From Acinetobacter sp. Ac_5812 (GTDB taxonomy: Bacteria > Pseudomonadota > Gammaproteobacteria > Pseudomonadales > Moraxellaceae): 64,000 nucleotides of DNA. Positions 14,569 to 23,609 of the stretch are shown one piece after another (position 1 is the first letter of the stretch; each line of letters starts with the position of its first letter). Below the pieces are notes generated by a model. That model ran no database searches. It was given only the letters and a program-made list of their open reading frames with translations, and was not told the DNA's origin. The position numbers and the translations under genes were made by a program. The stretch spans positions 1 through 64,000 of the forward strand of contig NZ_LXUK01000027.1 in NCBI RefSeq assembly GCF_013072695.1, given 5' to 3'.

Positions 14569-14985
14569 TTATTTAATTCTAGTTAGTCTCAAGTTCATAT
14601 CAGACGGTAATAAGATTCGATATTCTGCCTCCGCATTTGGCTTTAATGTCGTCTCTTGCGAAGTCGCAATATTTGGGCATATGCCACCACCAGTTTCTAA
14701 TCTAAAAATGTAATAATCTGGTTTCAGATAAATAACGCCCTTTTCATTAGGACGAATGGAGAATACTTTAGTATTATTTACATAAATATCATGCGAACAA
14801 CCACCTCCAGTAAACCCTTTATCTCTTAAAAAGGTTACTTTTGCTTGATCTGGTGATTGTTTTGAAAAGTATTCAGGATTATAAATTCAATCCATTGGAA
14901 GATTTTTAGCTGAATCAGTCGTTACAGGTACTGTTGAACAACCAACTAAAGTAAAAACAAAACTAAAAAATAATATATTTCTCAT
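14569..14985 (-). pseudogene. Small lipoprotein gene with an internal nonsense codon
   Basis: The minus-strand frame starts MRNILFFSFVFTLVGCSTVP, a lipoprotein signal with the lipobox LVGC. It is open for 138 codons except for a TGA at codon 33 (14887-14889), probably from TGG. The downstream part (VTFLRDKGFTGGGCSHDIYV, RPNEKGVIYLKPDYYIF) resembles the DUF2846-type lipoproteins of Acinetobacter. Either the gene is recently inactivated or there is a sequence error. It lies between the tmk fragment and intact tmk. Confidence 0.75.
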
Positions 14986-15247
14986 TAATATCGACCCCTT
15001 ACTATTTGTCGCTGTAAATTAACAAAGAGTCAAATACTTCGCAACATTCATTTAAATTAAAAAATCCTCTTATTAAAATTCCAAGTTAAATATATAAAAA
15101 ATCCGTGAACTATAATTAGTTTTAAATCTTATTTATAACAGCGCATATTCACTTATTACCTCTCACCTTAGAAAAAAGACAAGAACAATATGACCTAATG
15201 CATTGCCACAAAAACTATGTGGCAATGCAAATTTAGAATAAAAATCT
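14986..15247. other. AT-rich spacer downstream of tmk
   Basis: Very AT-rich sequence; no gene or clear terminator was recognised. A short inverted repeat, TTGCCACA/TGTGGCAA, at 15204-15226 may act as the tmk terminator on the minus strand, but its T-tail is poor. Confidence 0.35.
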
Positions 15248-15847
15248 TTATTTCAAATATTGCAAAGCCTCTTCAAACACAATATCCGCATTCTGTGTTG
15301 CATCCAAACGCTTGATCCGTTCAGGCTCTGCTTGCCATAAAGTCTCATAACCTGCACGAACTTTAGCAAAGAAACTTAATTTCTCTTGCTCAAAACGATC
15401 CAAGGCACCACGCTCTCGCGCACGGGTCATGCCCAACTCAATCGGTGCATCTAACCAAAAGGTGATATTTGGCATTTTCGCCACAAAAGTTTGATTTAAC
15501 AATTGCAGCTTTTCCTGACTTAAACCGCGTCCAGAACATTGATAAGCAAAGCTGGCATCGGTAAAACGATCACTCAGCACAATTTTGCCTGCCTCTAATG
15601 CAGGTAAAATCACTTGCTGTAAATGCTGTGCCCGTGCTGCATAAATCAATAACAGCTCGGTATCATGACTCATTTGCTCTTCATGATTCACCGCCAACAA
15701 CAGTGAGCGAATCTGCTCAGCCAATGGTGTTCCACCCGGTTCACGGGTCAACACCACTTCTTTACCTTGCTGTTCAAAGTACTGATGAATTTTACGAATC
15801 AGCGTAGTCTTACCAACACCTTCCGTACCTTCAAAACTAATAAACAT
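15248..15847 (-). CDS. tmk: Thymidylate kinase
   Basis: TMK phosphorylates dTMP to dTDP for DNA synthesis. The P-loop EGTEGVGKTTL lies at residues 6-16, the DR motif in VLSDRFTDASFAYQ, and the LID region after LDAPIELGMTRARERG. The length of 199 aa is standard. It is the last gene of a pabC-mltG-tmk operon, the order known from E. coli, and its ATG directly abuts the mltG stop. A damaged copy of its last 68 codons lies 0.7 kb downstream. Confidence 0.96.
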   Translation of the reverse strand: MFISFEGTEGVGKTTLIRKIHQYFEQQGKEVVLTREPGGTPLAEQIRSLLLAVNHEEQMSHDTELLLIYAARAQHLQQVILPALEAGKIVLSDRFTDASFAYQCSGRGLSQEKLQLLNQTFVAKMPNITFWLDAPIELGMTRARERGALDRFEQEKLSFFAKVRAGYETLWQAEPERIKRLDATQNADIVFEEALQYLK

Positions 15848-16926
15848 TATTCGCCCTGCTTTTTCTTTGAACGTAGTACAGTTAAATAATCTTGCACTGC
15901 ACGATTATGGTCTTCTAAAGACGCGGTAAATTTATGCCCACCATTGCCCGTGGCAACAAAATAGATATTTTTGGCATCATCTGGATGCATCGCTGCTTCA
16001 ATTGCTTTTTTACTTGGTAAAGCAATTGGCGTTGGTGGTAAACCGTTAATGGTATAGGTGTTATACGCCGTTGGCGTACGCAAGTCATTACGGGTGATAT
16101 TGCCTTTATAATTCTCCCCCATACCATAAATCACGGTTGGATCAGTTTGTAAGCGCATCCCCATTTTCAAACGACGGACGAAGACACCTGAAACCTGTTC
16201 TAACTCACTATCTAAACTGGTTTCTTTTTCAATAATCGAAGCCATGATCAAGGCTTCATACTTATCTTTGTAAGGTAAATTCGGTGCTTTCTTGGCCCAA
16301 GCCTCATCCAAAGATTTCATTTGACGGCGATACAAATCAGTTAAGATTTTTTTATCCGTTTCGCCTTTGGCAAAGAAATACGTATCAGGTGCAAACAAAC
16401 CTTCTGGATGTGTAAAAGGAATATCTAATTGTTTTAACAATTCAGTTTGAGGAAGATCAAGCAATGTATTGGTGACATTCGAATCTTTTCGCAAACTCTG
16501 AATCAACTGTGAAAAGGTCGTCCCTTCAATCACCAGAATACGGTTCATCTGCGCATTATCTGCATCAGACAACATATCCATCACCTGACGAATACTCATG
16601 CCTTCTGTGATTTCATAGACACCCGCTTTCATGGTGTCATGAATCATAAACTTCTGATACAACTTTAAAACTATTGGAAAATTCACTTTATTTTCTTTGG
16701 CTAAACGGTCAATAAATCTTGAATAGGTATCACCAGAAGAAATCACTAAAAGCTGTTTTTTACTGTCTACAGGGTAGTTTTTAAATAAACTCGACCATAC
16801 AATGCCAAAGATCACCAAAACAAAAATAACAATGGCGATCAAAAAGGCTTTAAAAAAAGAAAATCTGGATTTCGGTTTCGCTTTGGGCTTTTTCTTACTT
16901 TTGCTGGAACTAGGCGGCTTTGGCAT
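15847..16926 (-). CDS. mltG: Endolytic murein transglycosylase MltG (YceG)
   Basis: A Lys/Ser/Pro-rich cytoplasmic tail precedes one transmembrane helix (AFLIAIVIFVLVIFGIVW). The periplasmic YceG domain carries the catalytic glutamate in ASIIEKETSLDSE and the conserved PTAYNTYTINGLPPTPI. MltG cleaves nascent glycan strands and so sets their length. The frame can be read from a TTG at 16935, but the ATG at 16926, just after the pabC stop, is preferred. The context pabC-mltG-tmk is conserved in gammaproteobacteria. Confidence 0.95.
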   Translation of the reverse strand: MPKPPSSSKSKKKPKAKPKSRFSFFKAFLIAIVIFVLVIFGIVWSSLFKNYPVDSKKQLLVISSGDTYSRFIDRLAKENKVNFPIVLKLYQKFMIHDTMKAGVYEITEGMSIRQVMDMLSDADNAQMNRILVIEGTTFSQLIQSLRKDSNVTNTLLDLPQTELLKQLDIPFTHPEGLFAPDTYFFAKGETDKKILTDLYRRQMKSLDEAWAKKAPNLPYKDKYEALIMASIIEKETSLDSELEQVSGVFVRRLKMGMRLQTDPTVIYGMGENYKGNITRNDLRTPTAYNTYTINGLPPTPIALPSKKAIEAAMHPDDAKNIYFVATGNGGHKFTASLEDHNRAVQDYLTVLRSKKKQGE

Positions 16927-16927
16927 A

Positions 16928-17740
16928 TTAATCAATCTGGCTAAGTTTTAAAGTTTCAAATAAATCAAGATAGGGTTGCTGCGCTAAGGCCTGATCATTA
17001 AATCGAACAACCGCTTTCATTGGATGTAACGCATTGCAAAAAAATAAACTTTGGATATGGCCAATCTCATTCATATCGATACAGCGCTGCTCACATTCAA
17101 TCTGATATTGCTGCATTCTCGACAAGATTTTGGCTCTCATCACACCGTGGACGCCATTATAACGAAGTTCAGGCGTAATCCATCGATCATTTATACGAAT
17201 AAAACAATTACTGCTCACCCCTTCAACAATATAGCCTTGTACATCACTAACGAGGGCTTCTAACCAACCACGCTGATCAGCTTCTTGTTTTAGTAAAACT
17301 TGTTCTAATCTGTTCAACGTTTTTAAACCCACTAAATGAGGCATATTCAAACCCAAAGCATGATTTAACATGCCACTTTCAATCCACTCAGGCTGAAAAA
17401 CCTGTGTCACTCTTGGGTAATACCATACATAAACATCAGCCGCATGTAATGGCAGACTATAGCCACGATCACCTTCACCACGGCTAATCACGACTTTTAA
17501 AGTGCCATTCAGATTTGGATGTTGCTGTTGTAAGTGCACAAAAGACTTTTCAACAAAGGATAAATCTGCATCAAGACTGAGGCTATTACACGCCAATTTT
17601 AAACGTGCAAAGTGTAGTTCTTTTAGCTCAAAATTTCCGTGAAAAATACGTGCGGTGGTAAAGCAACCATCTCCATAGTGAAAAGCTCGGTCTAATAAAG
17701 GAATGGAGTCAATCAATTGTCCATTTTTATAACACTGCAT
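16928..17740 (-). CDS. pabC: Aminodeoxychorismate lyase
   Basis: This PLP fold-type IV enzyme converts 4-amino-4-deoxychorismate to p-aminobenzoate and pyruvate for folate synthesis. FHYGDGCFTTARIFHG near the N-terminus and the PLP lysine in LVGLKTLNRLEQVLLK are diagnostic; SSNCFIRIN and GVMRAKIL follow in the usual order. The 270-aa length fits. It heads the minus-strand operon with mltG and tmk. About 270 bases separate it from the divergent sulfate-binding gene. Confidence 0.93.
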   Translation of the reverse strand: MQCYKNGQLIDSIPLLDRAFHYGDGCFTTARIFHGNFELKELHFARLKLACNSLSLDADLSFVEKSFVHLQQQHPNLNGTLKVVISRGEGDRGYSLPLHAADVYVWYYPRVTQVFQPEWIESGMLNHALGLNMPHLVGLKTLNRLEQVLLKQEADQRGWLEALVSDVQGYIVEGVSSNCFIRINDRWITPELRYNGVHGVMRAKILSRMQQYQIECEQRCIDMNEIGHIQSLFFCNALHPMKAVVRFNDQALAQQPYLDLFETLKLSQID

Positions 17741-18012
17741 GATTTAAGTACCTATCCACTCTATATAAGACCTACCATAAAAACAAATAAGCCATTGATT
17801 TTAAATAAGTATAACAACTTAAACTGAGAATTAAAAATTTCTTATTTATCAATAATTCAGCAAAGCTTATCTGTTTTATCTATTTCTATTTTTTTCATAA
17901 CAAATTCGATTTTTATTATTTTTTTTGCAAAAAAACTGGCGTTATGCTGCGTACATATTCCAAACAGTGATTGAAGATCTGCTTATAACAGATCAATTTA
18001 AAGGGGTTTTCC

Positions 18013-19020
18013 ATGCGTTTTTCTCAAGTTAAAGTCGGCGTCATTGCCGCATTGCTCTCAGTTTCTTCATTTGCGGCACAAGAATTCTTAAACGTTTCTT
18101 ATGATCCGACTCGTGAGTTATATACAGATTTTAACAAACAATTCGGTACATTCTGGAAACAGCGTACCGGTCAAGACATCGACTTTAAACAATCACACGG
18201 TGGTTCAGGTAAACAAGCCCGTGCCGTGATTGATGGTTTAAATGCTGATGTAGTCACACTTGCACTTGCAGCAGATATCGATGAGATTGCGGAAAATGCA
18301 AAACTACTTCCAGCAGACTGGCAAAAGAAATTACCGAACAACTCTACGCCATATACCTCAACAATTGTATTCCTTGTTCGTAAAGGCAACCCAAAACAAA
18401 TCAAAGATTGGGGTGATCTTGTTAAGCCAGGTGTAGAAATCATTACACCAAATCCAAAAACATCGGGTGGCGCACGTTGGAACTACTTAGGTGCTTGGGC
18501 GTGGGCGAAACATCAAAAAGGTGGTAACGACGCTAAAGCTCAAGAATTTGTTCGTCAAATTTATAAACAAACCAAAGTACTTGACTCAGGCGCACGTGGT
18601 GCAACCACAACATTTGCTGAACGCGGTATCGGTGATGTATTGCTGGCTTGGGAAAATGAAGCTTATCTTGCCGTACGTGAGCAACCAGGCAAATTCGAAA
18701 TCGTCACACCTACTCTTTCTATTCTTGCAGAACCACCAGTGGCTGTCGTTGAAAAGAATGCTGAGAAAAAAGGTAATCTACAAATCGCTCGTGGTTACTT
18801 GAACTACCTGTATTCACCAGCAGGACAAGAGATTGCCGCACGCAACTTCTACCGTCCACGTAATGCCGCAGTATTAAAGAAATACAGCAACGTGTTTAAA
18901 CCACTTAAATTGGTGACGATTGACCAAGAGTTTGGCGGCTGGACTAAGGTGCAAAAAACTCACTTTGATAATGGCGGTATCTTTGACCAAATCGTCAAGA
19001 TCAACAGTACAACAAAATAA
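18013..19020 (+). CDS. sbp: Sulfate/thiosulfate-binding periplasmic protein
   Basis: A signal peptide (residues 1-22, ending FAAQ) precedes the family pattern LNVSYDPTRELYTDFN, QSHGGSGKQARAVIDGL, NADVVTLALA and TSGGARWNYL, typical of Sbp/CysP. The protein captures sulfate in the periplasm for the CysTWA ABC transporter encoded two genes downstream. The ribosome binding site is AAGGGG. An upstream region of 270 AT-rich bases should hold a CysB-controlled promoter, although no clear CysB site was identified. Confidence 0.95.
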   Translation: MRFSQVKVGVIAALLSVSSFAAQEFLNVSYDPTRELYTDFNKQFGTFWKQRTGQDIDFKQSHGGSGKQARAVIDGLNADVVTLALAADIDEIAENAKLLPADWQKKLPNNSTPYTSTIVFLVRKGNPKQIKDWGDLVKPGVEIITPNPKTSGGARWNYLGAWAWAKHQKGGNDAKAQEFVRQIYKQTKVLDSGARGATTTFAERGIGDVLLAWENEAYLAVREQPGKFEIVTPTLSILAEPPVAVVEKNAEKKGNLQIARGYLNYLYSPAGQEIAARNFYRPRNAAVLKKYSNVFKPLKLVTIDQEFGGWTKVQKTHFDNGGIFDQIVKINSTTK

Positions 19021-19051
19021 TTTACTCAACGGGTAAATAGGGAGAGCGGAC

Positions 19052-19654
19052 ATGATTCATACCGTAATTGTTCCAGGTGTAGGTGGTAGCGAAGCGCAGC
19101 ATTGGCAGTCTTGGTTACAACAGCAACTCGTGTCTAGCTCTCGCGTTCAACAGCAACATTGGGATCGTCCTGTGCTCAGCGAATGGGTGGCGCAATTTGT
19201 TAAAACTGTTTCAGCCGCTCCAGCGCCTGTTCAAATCGTTGCACATAGCTTTGGCTGCTTAACCAGTGTAGCAGCGCTGGCTGAACACCCAGAACTCAGA
19301 GCAAAAGTTAAAAATCTGATTTTGGTTGCACCGGCGAACCCTGCACGGTTTGGTGAAGCAGGTTTTGCGCGTCATAGCTTGACTGACTATAAGCAGTATT
19401 TTCAGCAGCTCAAAATAGAAGTGCCAACCACATTATTGATTAGTGAAAATGACCCTTGGTTGGGTTATGTCGATGCCTTGCAATTGGCTCAGGCATGGAA
19501 ATTAACACCGATTAATTTAGGTCCAGTTGGTCATATCAATGTCGCATCTGGATTTGGCCCCTTCCCTGATATCCTGAACTACTTGCTCCCTGAAAAAAAG
19601 ATGCAGCCTATCGTCCGAATGAGTCAGGCAAATTTTAATTTGAAATTTGCCTAA
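19052..19654 (+). CDS. RBBP9/YdeN-type alpha/beta hydrolase
   Basis: The protein has VPGVGGSEAQHWQSWLQ at the N-terminus, the nucleophile elbow VAHSFGCLTS (Ser about 72), an acidic residue in SENDPWLGY and the histidine in GPVGHINVASG, a full serine-hydrolase triad of the RBBP9 family. The natural substrate is not known. It sits 31 bases after sbp with a good ribosome binding site (GGGAGAG) and before cysT, so it is probably expressed under sulfur limitation. A role in releasing sulfur from esters is speculative. Confidence 0.85.
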   Translation: MIHTVIVPGVGGSEAQHWQSWLQQQLVSSSRVQQQHWDRPVLSEWVAQFVKTVSAAPAPVQIVAHSFGCLTSVAALAEHPELRAKVKNLILVAPANPARFGEAGFARHSLTDYKQYFQQLKIEVPTTLLISENDPWLGYVDALQLAQAWKLTPINLGPVGHINVASGFGPFPDILNYLLPEKKMQPIVRMSQANFNLKFA

Positions 19655-19731
19655 CCCCAGCTTTCCGTAATTCTAGTATTCGCATTATTTATTTGCTTGT
19701 TTTAGCAAACATTTCTCTTTGAGGAAATATC

Positions 19732-20565
19732 ATGTCGCAGCGTTCCCGAGTGCTGCCTGGGTTTGGTCTCTCATTAGGCTTCACCCTCGCTTACGTGTCT
19801 TTGATTGTGCTTATTCCTTTATCTGCTGTATTTATCAAATCTTTTGGGATTGGATGGGATGGCTTATGGGAAATCTTAACCTCAGAACGAATTTTAAAAT
19901 CCTTACAGCTTAGCTTTAGTGCCGCACTGATTGCCGCTTTAGTGAACGTTATTTTTGGTTTGTTATTGGCTTGGTGTCTGGTCCGTTATAACTTCCCAGG
20001 CAAACGTATTGTCGATGCTTTGGTGGACTTGCCGTTTGCCCTACCGACTGCTGTTGCAGGTATTGCCTTAACCTCTTTATATGCCCCAACAGGCTGGATT
20101 GGACAATACCTTTCTCCACTCGGGATTGAAGTGGCTTATACCCCGATTGGGATCACACTTGCTTTAATCTTTATTGGTCTTCCCTTCGTGGTTCGTACTG
20201 TACAACCTGTACTCAGTGATATTGAAACTGAATTGGAAGAGGCCGCTTCAGCATTAGGAGCGAATCGTTGGCAAACCATTACTAAAATCATTTTGCCGAT
20301 TTTATTCCCTGCTTTGCTAACAGGTTTTGCCTTAGCATTTGCACGTGGCGTTGGTGAATATGGCTCTGTTATTTTCATTGCAGGCAACCAACCTTATAAA
20401 ACAGAAATTGCACCTTTGATGATCATCTCTCGCTTAGAGGAATACGATTACGCAGGTGCAACCACCATCGCTGTGGTTATGCTCGTCCTCTCTTTTGGCA
20501 TCTTATTTTTAATTAACTTGGTGCAAGCATGGGCTAGCCGTCGTACAGGGAGAGTTGCACAATGA
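19732..20565 (+). CDS. cysT: Sulfate ABC transporter permease CysT
   Basis: The 277-aa membrane protein has about six hydrophobic segments and the EAA loop EEAASALGANRWQTITKII that contacts the ATPase. The sequence LPFALPTAVAGIALTSLY is typical of CysT/CysU. With CysW it forms the channel for sulfate import. The ribosome binding site is GAGGAAA. Its stop overlaps the cysW start as ATGA, so the two subunits are translationally coupled. Confidence 0.95.
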   Translation: MSQRSRVLPGFGLSLGFTLAYVSLIVLIPLSAVFIKSFGIGWDGLWEILTSERILKSLQLSFSAALIAALVNVIFGLLLAWCLVRYNFPGKRIVDALVDLPFALPTAVAGIALTSLYAPTGWIGQYLSPLGIEVAYTPIGITLALIFIGLPFVVRTVQPVLSDIETELEEAASALGANRWQTITKIILPILFPALLTGFALAFARGVGEYGSVIFIAGNQPYKTEIAPLMIISRLEEYDYAGATTIAVVMLVLSFGILFLINLVQAWASRRTGRVAQ

Positions 20566-21446
20566 GTTTAAATACCAATGGCAATGCTTTAGCACTCAAA
20601 TTACAAACTAGAGATGCAACCCGTGAACCGACTTGGGTTCGCTATACCTTGATTGGTGTTGCACTGATCTTTTTCCTGAGCTGCTTAATCCTCCCGCTGA
20701 TTTTGGTTTTTGTTGAAGCATTTAAACAAGGTCTGACCGTTTATATTAATGCTTTAACCGATTCAGATACTTTATCAGCCGTCAAACTGACCTTGCTCAC
20801 TGCCGCGATTGCAGTACCCATTAATGTGGTGTTTGGTGTCGCAGCTGCATGGGCAGTTGCAAAGTTCCAGTTTCGTGGTAAAGCCATCTTAACCACCATT
20901 ATTGATATGCCTTTCTCAGTATCACCAGTGATCGCAGGTTTAATGTTAGTTCTGATTTTTGGTACACAAGGCTGGATGGGCAGTTGGTTAATGGATCATG
21001 ACATCAAAATCTTGTATGCCGTACCTGCGATTGTACTCGCCACTATTTTCATTACTGTTCCCTTCGTAGCACGTGAGTTAATTCCTTTAATGGAAGCACA
21101 GGGGACTGAGGAAGAAGAAGCTGCGATTGTACTCGGTGCTTCAGGTTGGCAAACCTTCTGGAGAGTGACTTTACCTAATATCAAATGGGGTCTGATTTAC
21201 GGCGTAATTCTGTGTAATGCCCGTGCAATGGGTGAGTTCGGTGCGGTATCCGTGGTTTCAGGTCATATTCGCGGTCAAACCAACACTTTACCGTTACACG
21301 TCGAGATTCTTTATAACGAATATACCTTTAGTGCTGCATTTGCTGTGTCTTCATTACTGGCATTTTTAGCGATCATTACATTGATTTTGAAAACTTGGCT
21401 GGAAATTCGTCAAGAGCAAGCAAATAAACATCAGCCGAATCACTAA
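20562..21446 (+). CDS. cysW: Sulfate ABC transporter permease CysW
   Basis: This is the second permease subunit, 294 aa, with about six hydrophobic segments, the EAA loop EEEAAIVLGASGWQTFWRVT and the CysW-typical FGAVSVVSGHIRGQTNTLPL near residue 230. It pairs with CysT. The start overlaps the cysT stop by 4 bases. The gene is followed after 11 bases by cysA. Confidence 0.95.
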   Translation: MSLNTNGNALALKLQTRDATREPTWVRYTLIGVALIFFLSCLILPLILVFVEAFKQGLTVYINALTDSDTLSAVKLTLLTAAIAVPINVVFGVAAAWAVAKFQFRGKAILTTIIDMPFSVSPVIAGLMLVLIFGTQGWMGSWLMDHDIKILYAVPAIVLATIFITVPFVARELIPLMEAQGTEEEEAAIVLGASGWQTFWRVTLPNIKWGLIYGVILCNARAMGEFGAVSVVSGHIRGQTNTLPLHVEILYNEYTFSAAFAVSSLLAFLAIITLILKTWLEIRQEQANKHQPNH

Positions 21447-21457
21447 GGAATAAACAC

Positions 21458-22528
21458 ATGAGTATTCAAGTTAAAAATATTGAAAAACACTTTGGTGCAT
21501 TCCATGCGCTGAAAAATATCTCTTTGGACTTTCCTGAAGGTGAATTAGTTGCCCTACTTGGTCCTTCAGGCTGCGGAAAAACAACCTTATTACGCATCAT
21601 TGCAGGATTAGAATCTGCAGATGGTGGTCAGGTTTTACTTGAAGGTGAAGATGCAACGGACATCCACGTGCGTGAACGTCAAGTTGGTTTTGTTTTCCAA
21701 CATTATGCCCTGTTCCGCCACATGACTGTTTTTGACAACATTGCCTTTGGTTTACGCGTTCGCCCGCGCGCAACACGTCCATCTGAAGCTGAAATAAAAA
21801 AACGTGTGACTCGCTTACTGGATTTGGTACAACTGGGTTTCTTAGCGGATCGCTATCCAGCTCAGCTATCTGGTGGTCAACGTCAACGTATTGCATTAGC
21901 CCGTGCACTCGCAGTTGAACCACGTGTTTTGTTACTTGATGAACCATTTGGTGCACTTGATGCCAAAGTACGTAAAGAATTACGCCGTTGGTTACGTACC
22001 TTACATGATGAGCTGCATATCACTTCAATTTTTGTGACTCACGATCAAGAAGAAGCTTTAGAAGTCGCTGATCAGATTATCGTGATGAACAAAGGTGATG
22101 TTGAACAGATTGGTTCACCACGTGAAGTGTATGAAAAACCTGCAACCCCATTTGTTTTTGATTTCCTTGGTCAAGCAAATCGTTTTGAAGGTGAGCATAC
22201 TGGCGGTATTATCCGTATCGGTGATGATCGTATTCAGCTACCAATGCTATTAGATGCCCCGCAAGGGAAAGTGATTGCATTTGCACGACCAAATGAATTA
22301 CATATTCATACCCAACCTCAAGCCAACACCATTGAGGCAACGTTCTTACGTGAAGTGTGGATTGCAGGTCGAGTTGTGGCGGAGTTACAAGATCGTAGTG
22401 GACGTACTATCGAAATTTTATTAAGTGTAGAAGAGGCGAACTTACATCAATTCAAACCAAATCAAACCGTTTGGATCAGTGCAGCTCAACTTCATTTATT
22501 CGCAGATCAAACAACGCAAGTTGCTTAA
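21458..22528 (+). CDS. cysA: Sulfate ABC transporter ATP-binding protein CysA
   Basis: The ATPase has Walker A GPSGCGKTTLLR (about residues 35-46), the Q-loop near GFVFQHYALF, the signature LSGGQRQRIALARAL and Walker B VLLLDEPFGALDAK, followed by the His switch FVTHDQEEAL. The C-terminal 110 residues form the TOBE-like regulatory domain of the CysA type. It powers sulfate/thiosulfate uptake with CysT, CysW and Sbp. It ends in a short hairpin (22538-22560) before the regulator gene. Confidence 0.95.
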   Translation: MSIQVKNIEKHFGAFHALKNISLDFPEGELVALLGPSGCGKTTLLRIIAGLESADGGQVLLEGEDATDIHVRERQVGFVFQHYALFRHMTVFDNIAFGLRVRPRATRPSEAEIKKRVTRLLDLVQLGFLADRYPAQLSGGQRQRIALARALAVEPRVLLLDEPFGALDAKVRKELRRWLRTLHDELHITSIFVTHDQEEALEVADQIIVMNKGDVEQIGSPREVYEKPATPFVFDFLGQANRFEGEHTGGIIRIGDDRIQLPMLLDAPQGKVIAFARPNELHIHTQPQANTIEATFLREVWIAGRVVAELQDRSGRTIEILLSVEEANLHQFKPNQTVWISAAQLHLFADQTTQVA

Positions 22529-22537
22529 AATAATATT

Positions 22538-22560
22538 GATGGGGTAAAACACGCCCCATC
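22538..22560 (+). other. Hairpin between cysA and the CysB-type regulator
   Basis: GATGGGG and CCCCATC form a perfect 7-bp stem with a 9-base loop in the 53-base gap. No T-run follows, so it may be an RNA-stabilising or processing element that separates transporter and regulator levels. Confidence 0.5.
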
Positions 22561-22581
22561 CTCTTACGAGGAAAAACTTTT

Positions 22582-23505
22582 ATGAACTTCCAACAACTCA
22601 GAATTATTCGAGAAACTGTTCGCCAAAACTTTAATTTAACTGAAGCATCTGCGGCACTTTATACCTCCCAATCTGGTGTCAGTAAACACATTAAAGACTT
22701 AGAAGATGAATTAGGTGTACAGCTATTTGTACGCAAAGGTAAACGCTTATTAGGCCTCACCGAACCGGGCCAATCCTTATTAAGCATTGTAGAACGGATG
22801 TTGGTCGATGCTGACAATATTAAACGTCTAGCCGATGATTTTAATAAAGTTGATGAAGGTACACTGACTATCGCAACCACACATACTCAGGCACGTTATG
22901 TGCTGCCCCCGATTGTGAATCAGTTTAAAAAGTTATTTCCAAAAGTACATTTGGTATTACAACAAGCCAGCCCTGTTGAGATTGCAGAAATGCTACTCCA
23001 AGGTGAAGCAGATATTGGTATTGCAACTGAGTCTTTAACAACAGAAGATAACTTGGCAAGCGTACCTTATTATGAATGGCACCATAGCATTATCACCCCA
23101 AAAGACCATCCTTTGGCAAAACTAGATAAAATCAATCTGGACGTCTTAGCTGAATATCCATTGATTACTTATCATGGTGGTTTTACAGGGCGTTCTAAAA
23201 TTGATAAGGCCTTTGAAGATGCACAATTGCATGCTGACATTGTAATGTCTGCACTTGATGCCGATGTCATCAAAACCTATGTTGAACTAAATATGGGTGT
23301 CGGAATTGTCAACGATGTCGCTTATGACGCAGAGCGTGATTATCGTTTACAGCAAATCAAAACAGATATATTTGGTGTTAATACCACTTGGATTGCGGTA
23401 CGCAAAGGACACCTACTCCGTGGCTATGGTTATGAATTTATTTCGCTCTGCTCACCAGAAACAGATATTAAGGCACTGAAAAAAGTGGCTTATCCAGAAG
23501 AATAA
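22582..23505 (+). CDS. cysB: CysB/Cbl-type LysR regulator
   Basis: The N-terminus MNFQQLRIIRETVRQNFNLT and the helix-turn-helix LYTSQSGVSKHIKDLEDELG are characteristic of CysB and Cbl rather than other LysR proteins. The effector domain with ITYHGGFTGRSKIDKAF, which binds the inducer acetylserine, follows. CysB activates sulfate uptake and cysteine synthesis genes. Encoding it at the end of the sulfate transport operon suggests feedback control. Cbl cannot be fully excluded. The ribosome binding site is GAGGAAAA. Confidence 0.9.
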   Translation: MNFQQLRIIRETVRQNFNLTEASAALYTSQSGVSKHIKDLEDELGVQLFVRKGKRLLGLTEPGQSLLSIVERMLVDADNIKRLADDFNKVDEGTLTIATTHTQARYVLPPIVNQFKKLFPKVHLVLQQASPVEIAEMLLQGEADIGIATESLTTEDNLASVPYYEWHHSIITPKDHPLAKLDKINLDVLAEYPLITYHGGFTGRSKIDKAFEDAQLHADIVMSALDADVIKTYVELNMGVGIVNDVAYDAERDYRLQQIKTDIFGVNTTWIAVRKGHLLRGYGYEFISLCSPETDIKALKKVAYPEE

Positions 23506-23521
23506 ATTATCCAGAAAACAG

Positions 23522-23545
23522 AAGGCTCATCATGAGCCTTTTGTT
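23522..23545 (+). terminator. Terminator of the sulfate operon
   Basis: AAGGCTCAT and ATGAGCCTT form a 9-bp stem with a one-base centre, followed by TTTTGTTT on the plus strand. Confidence 0.75.
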
Positions 23546-23560
23546 TGACTTAATTAAAGA

Positions 23561-23597
23561 GCATAAAAAAACGAGCATTAAGCTCGTTTTTTTATGC
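23561..23597. terminator. Bidirectional terminator between convergent genes
   Basis: GCATAAAAAAACGAGC, a five-base loop and the exact reverse complement give a 16-bp perfect stem with A/T runs that work as terminator in both directions. It lies between the CysB-type gene and the beta-barrel gene. Confidence 0.85.
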
Positions 23598-23609
23598 TGA
23601 ATGCATGGA

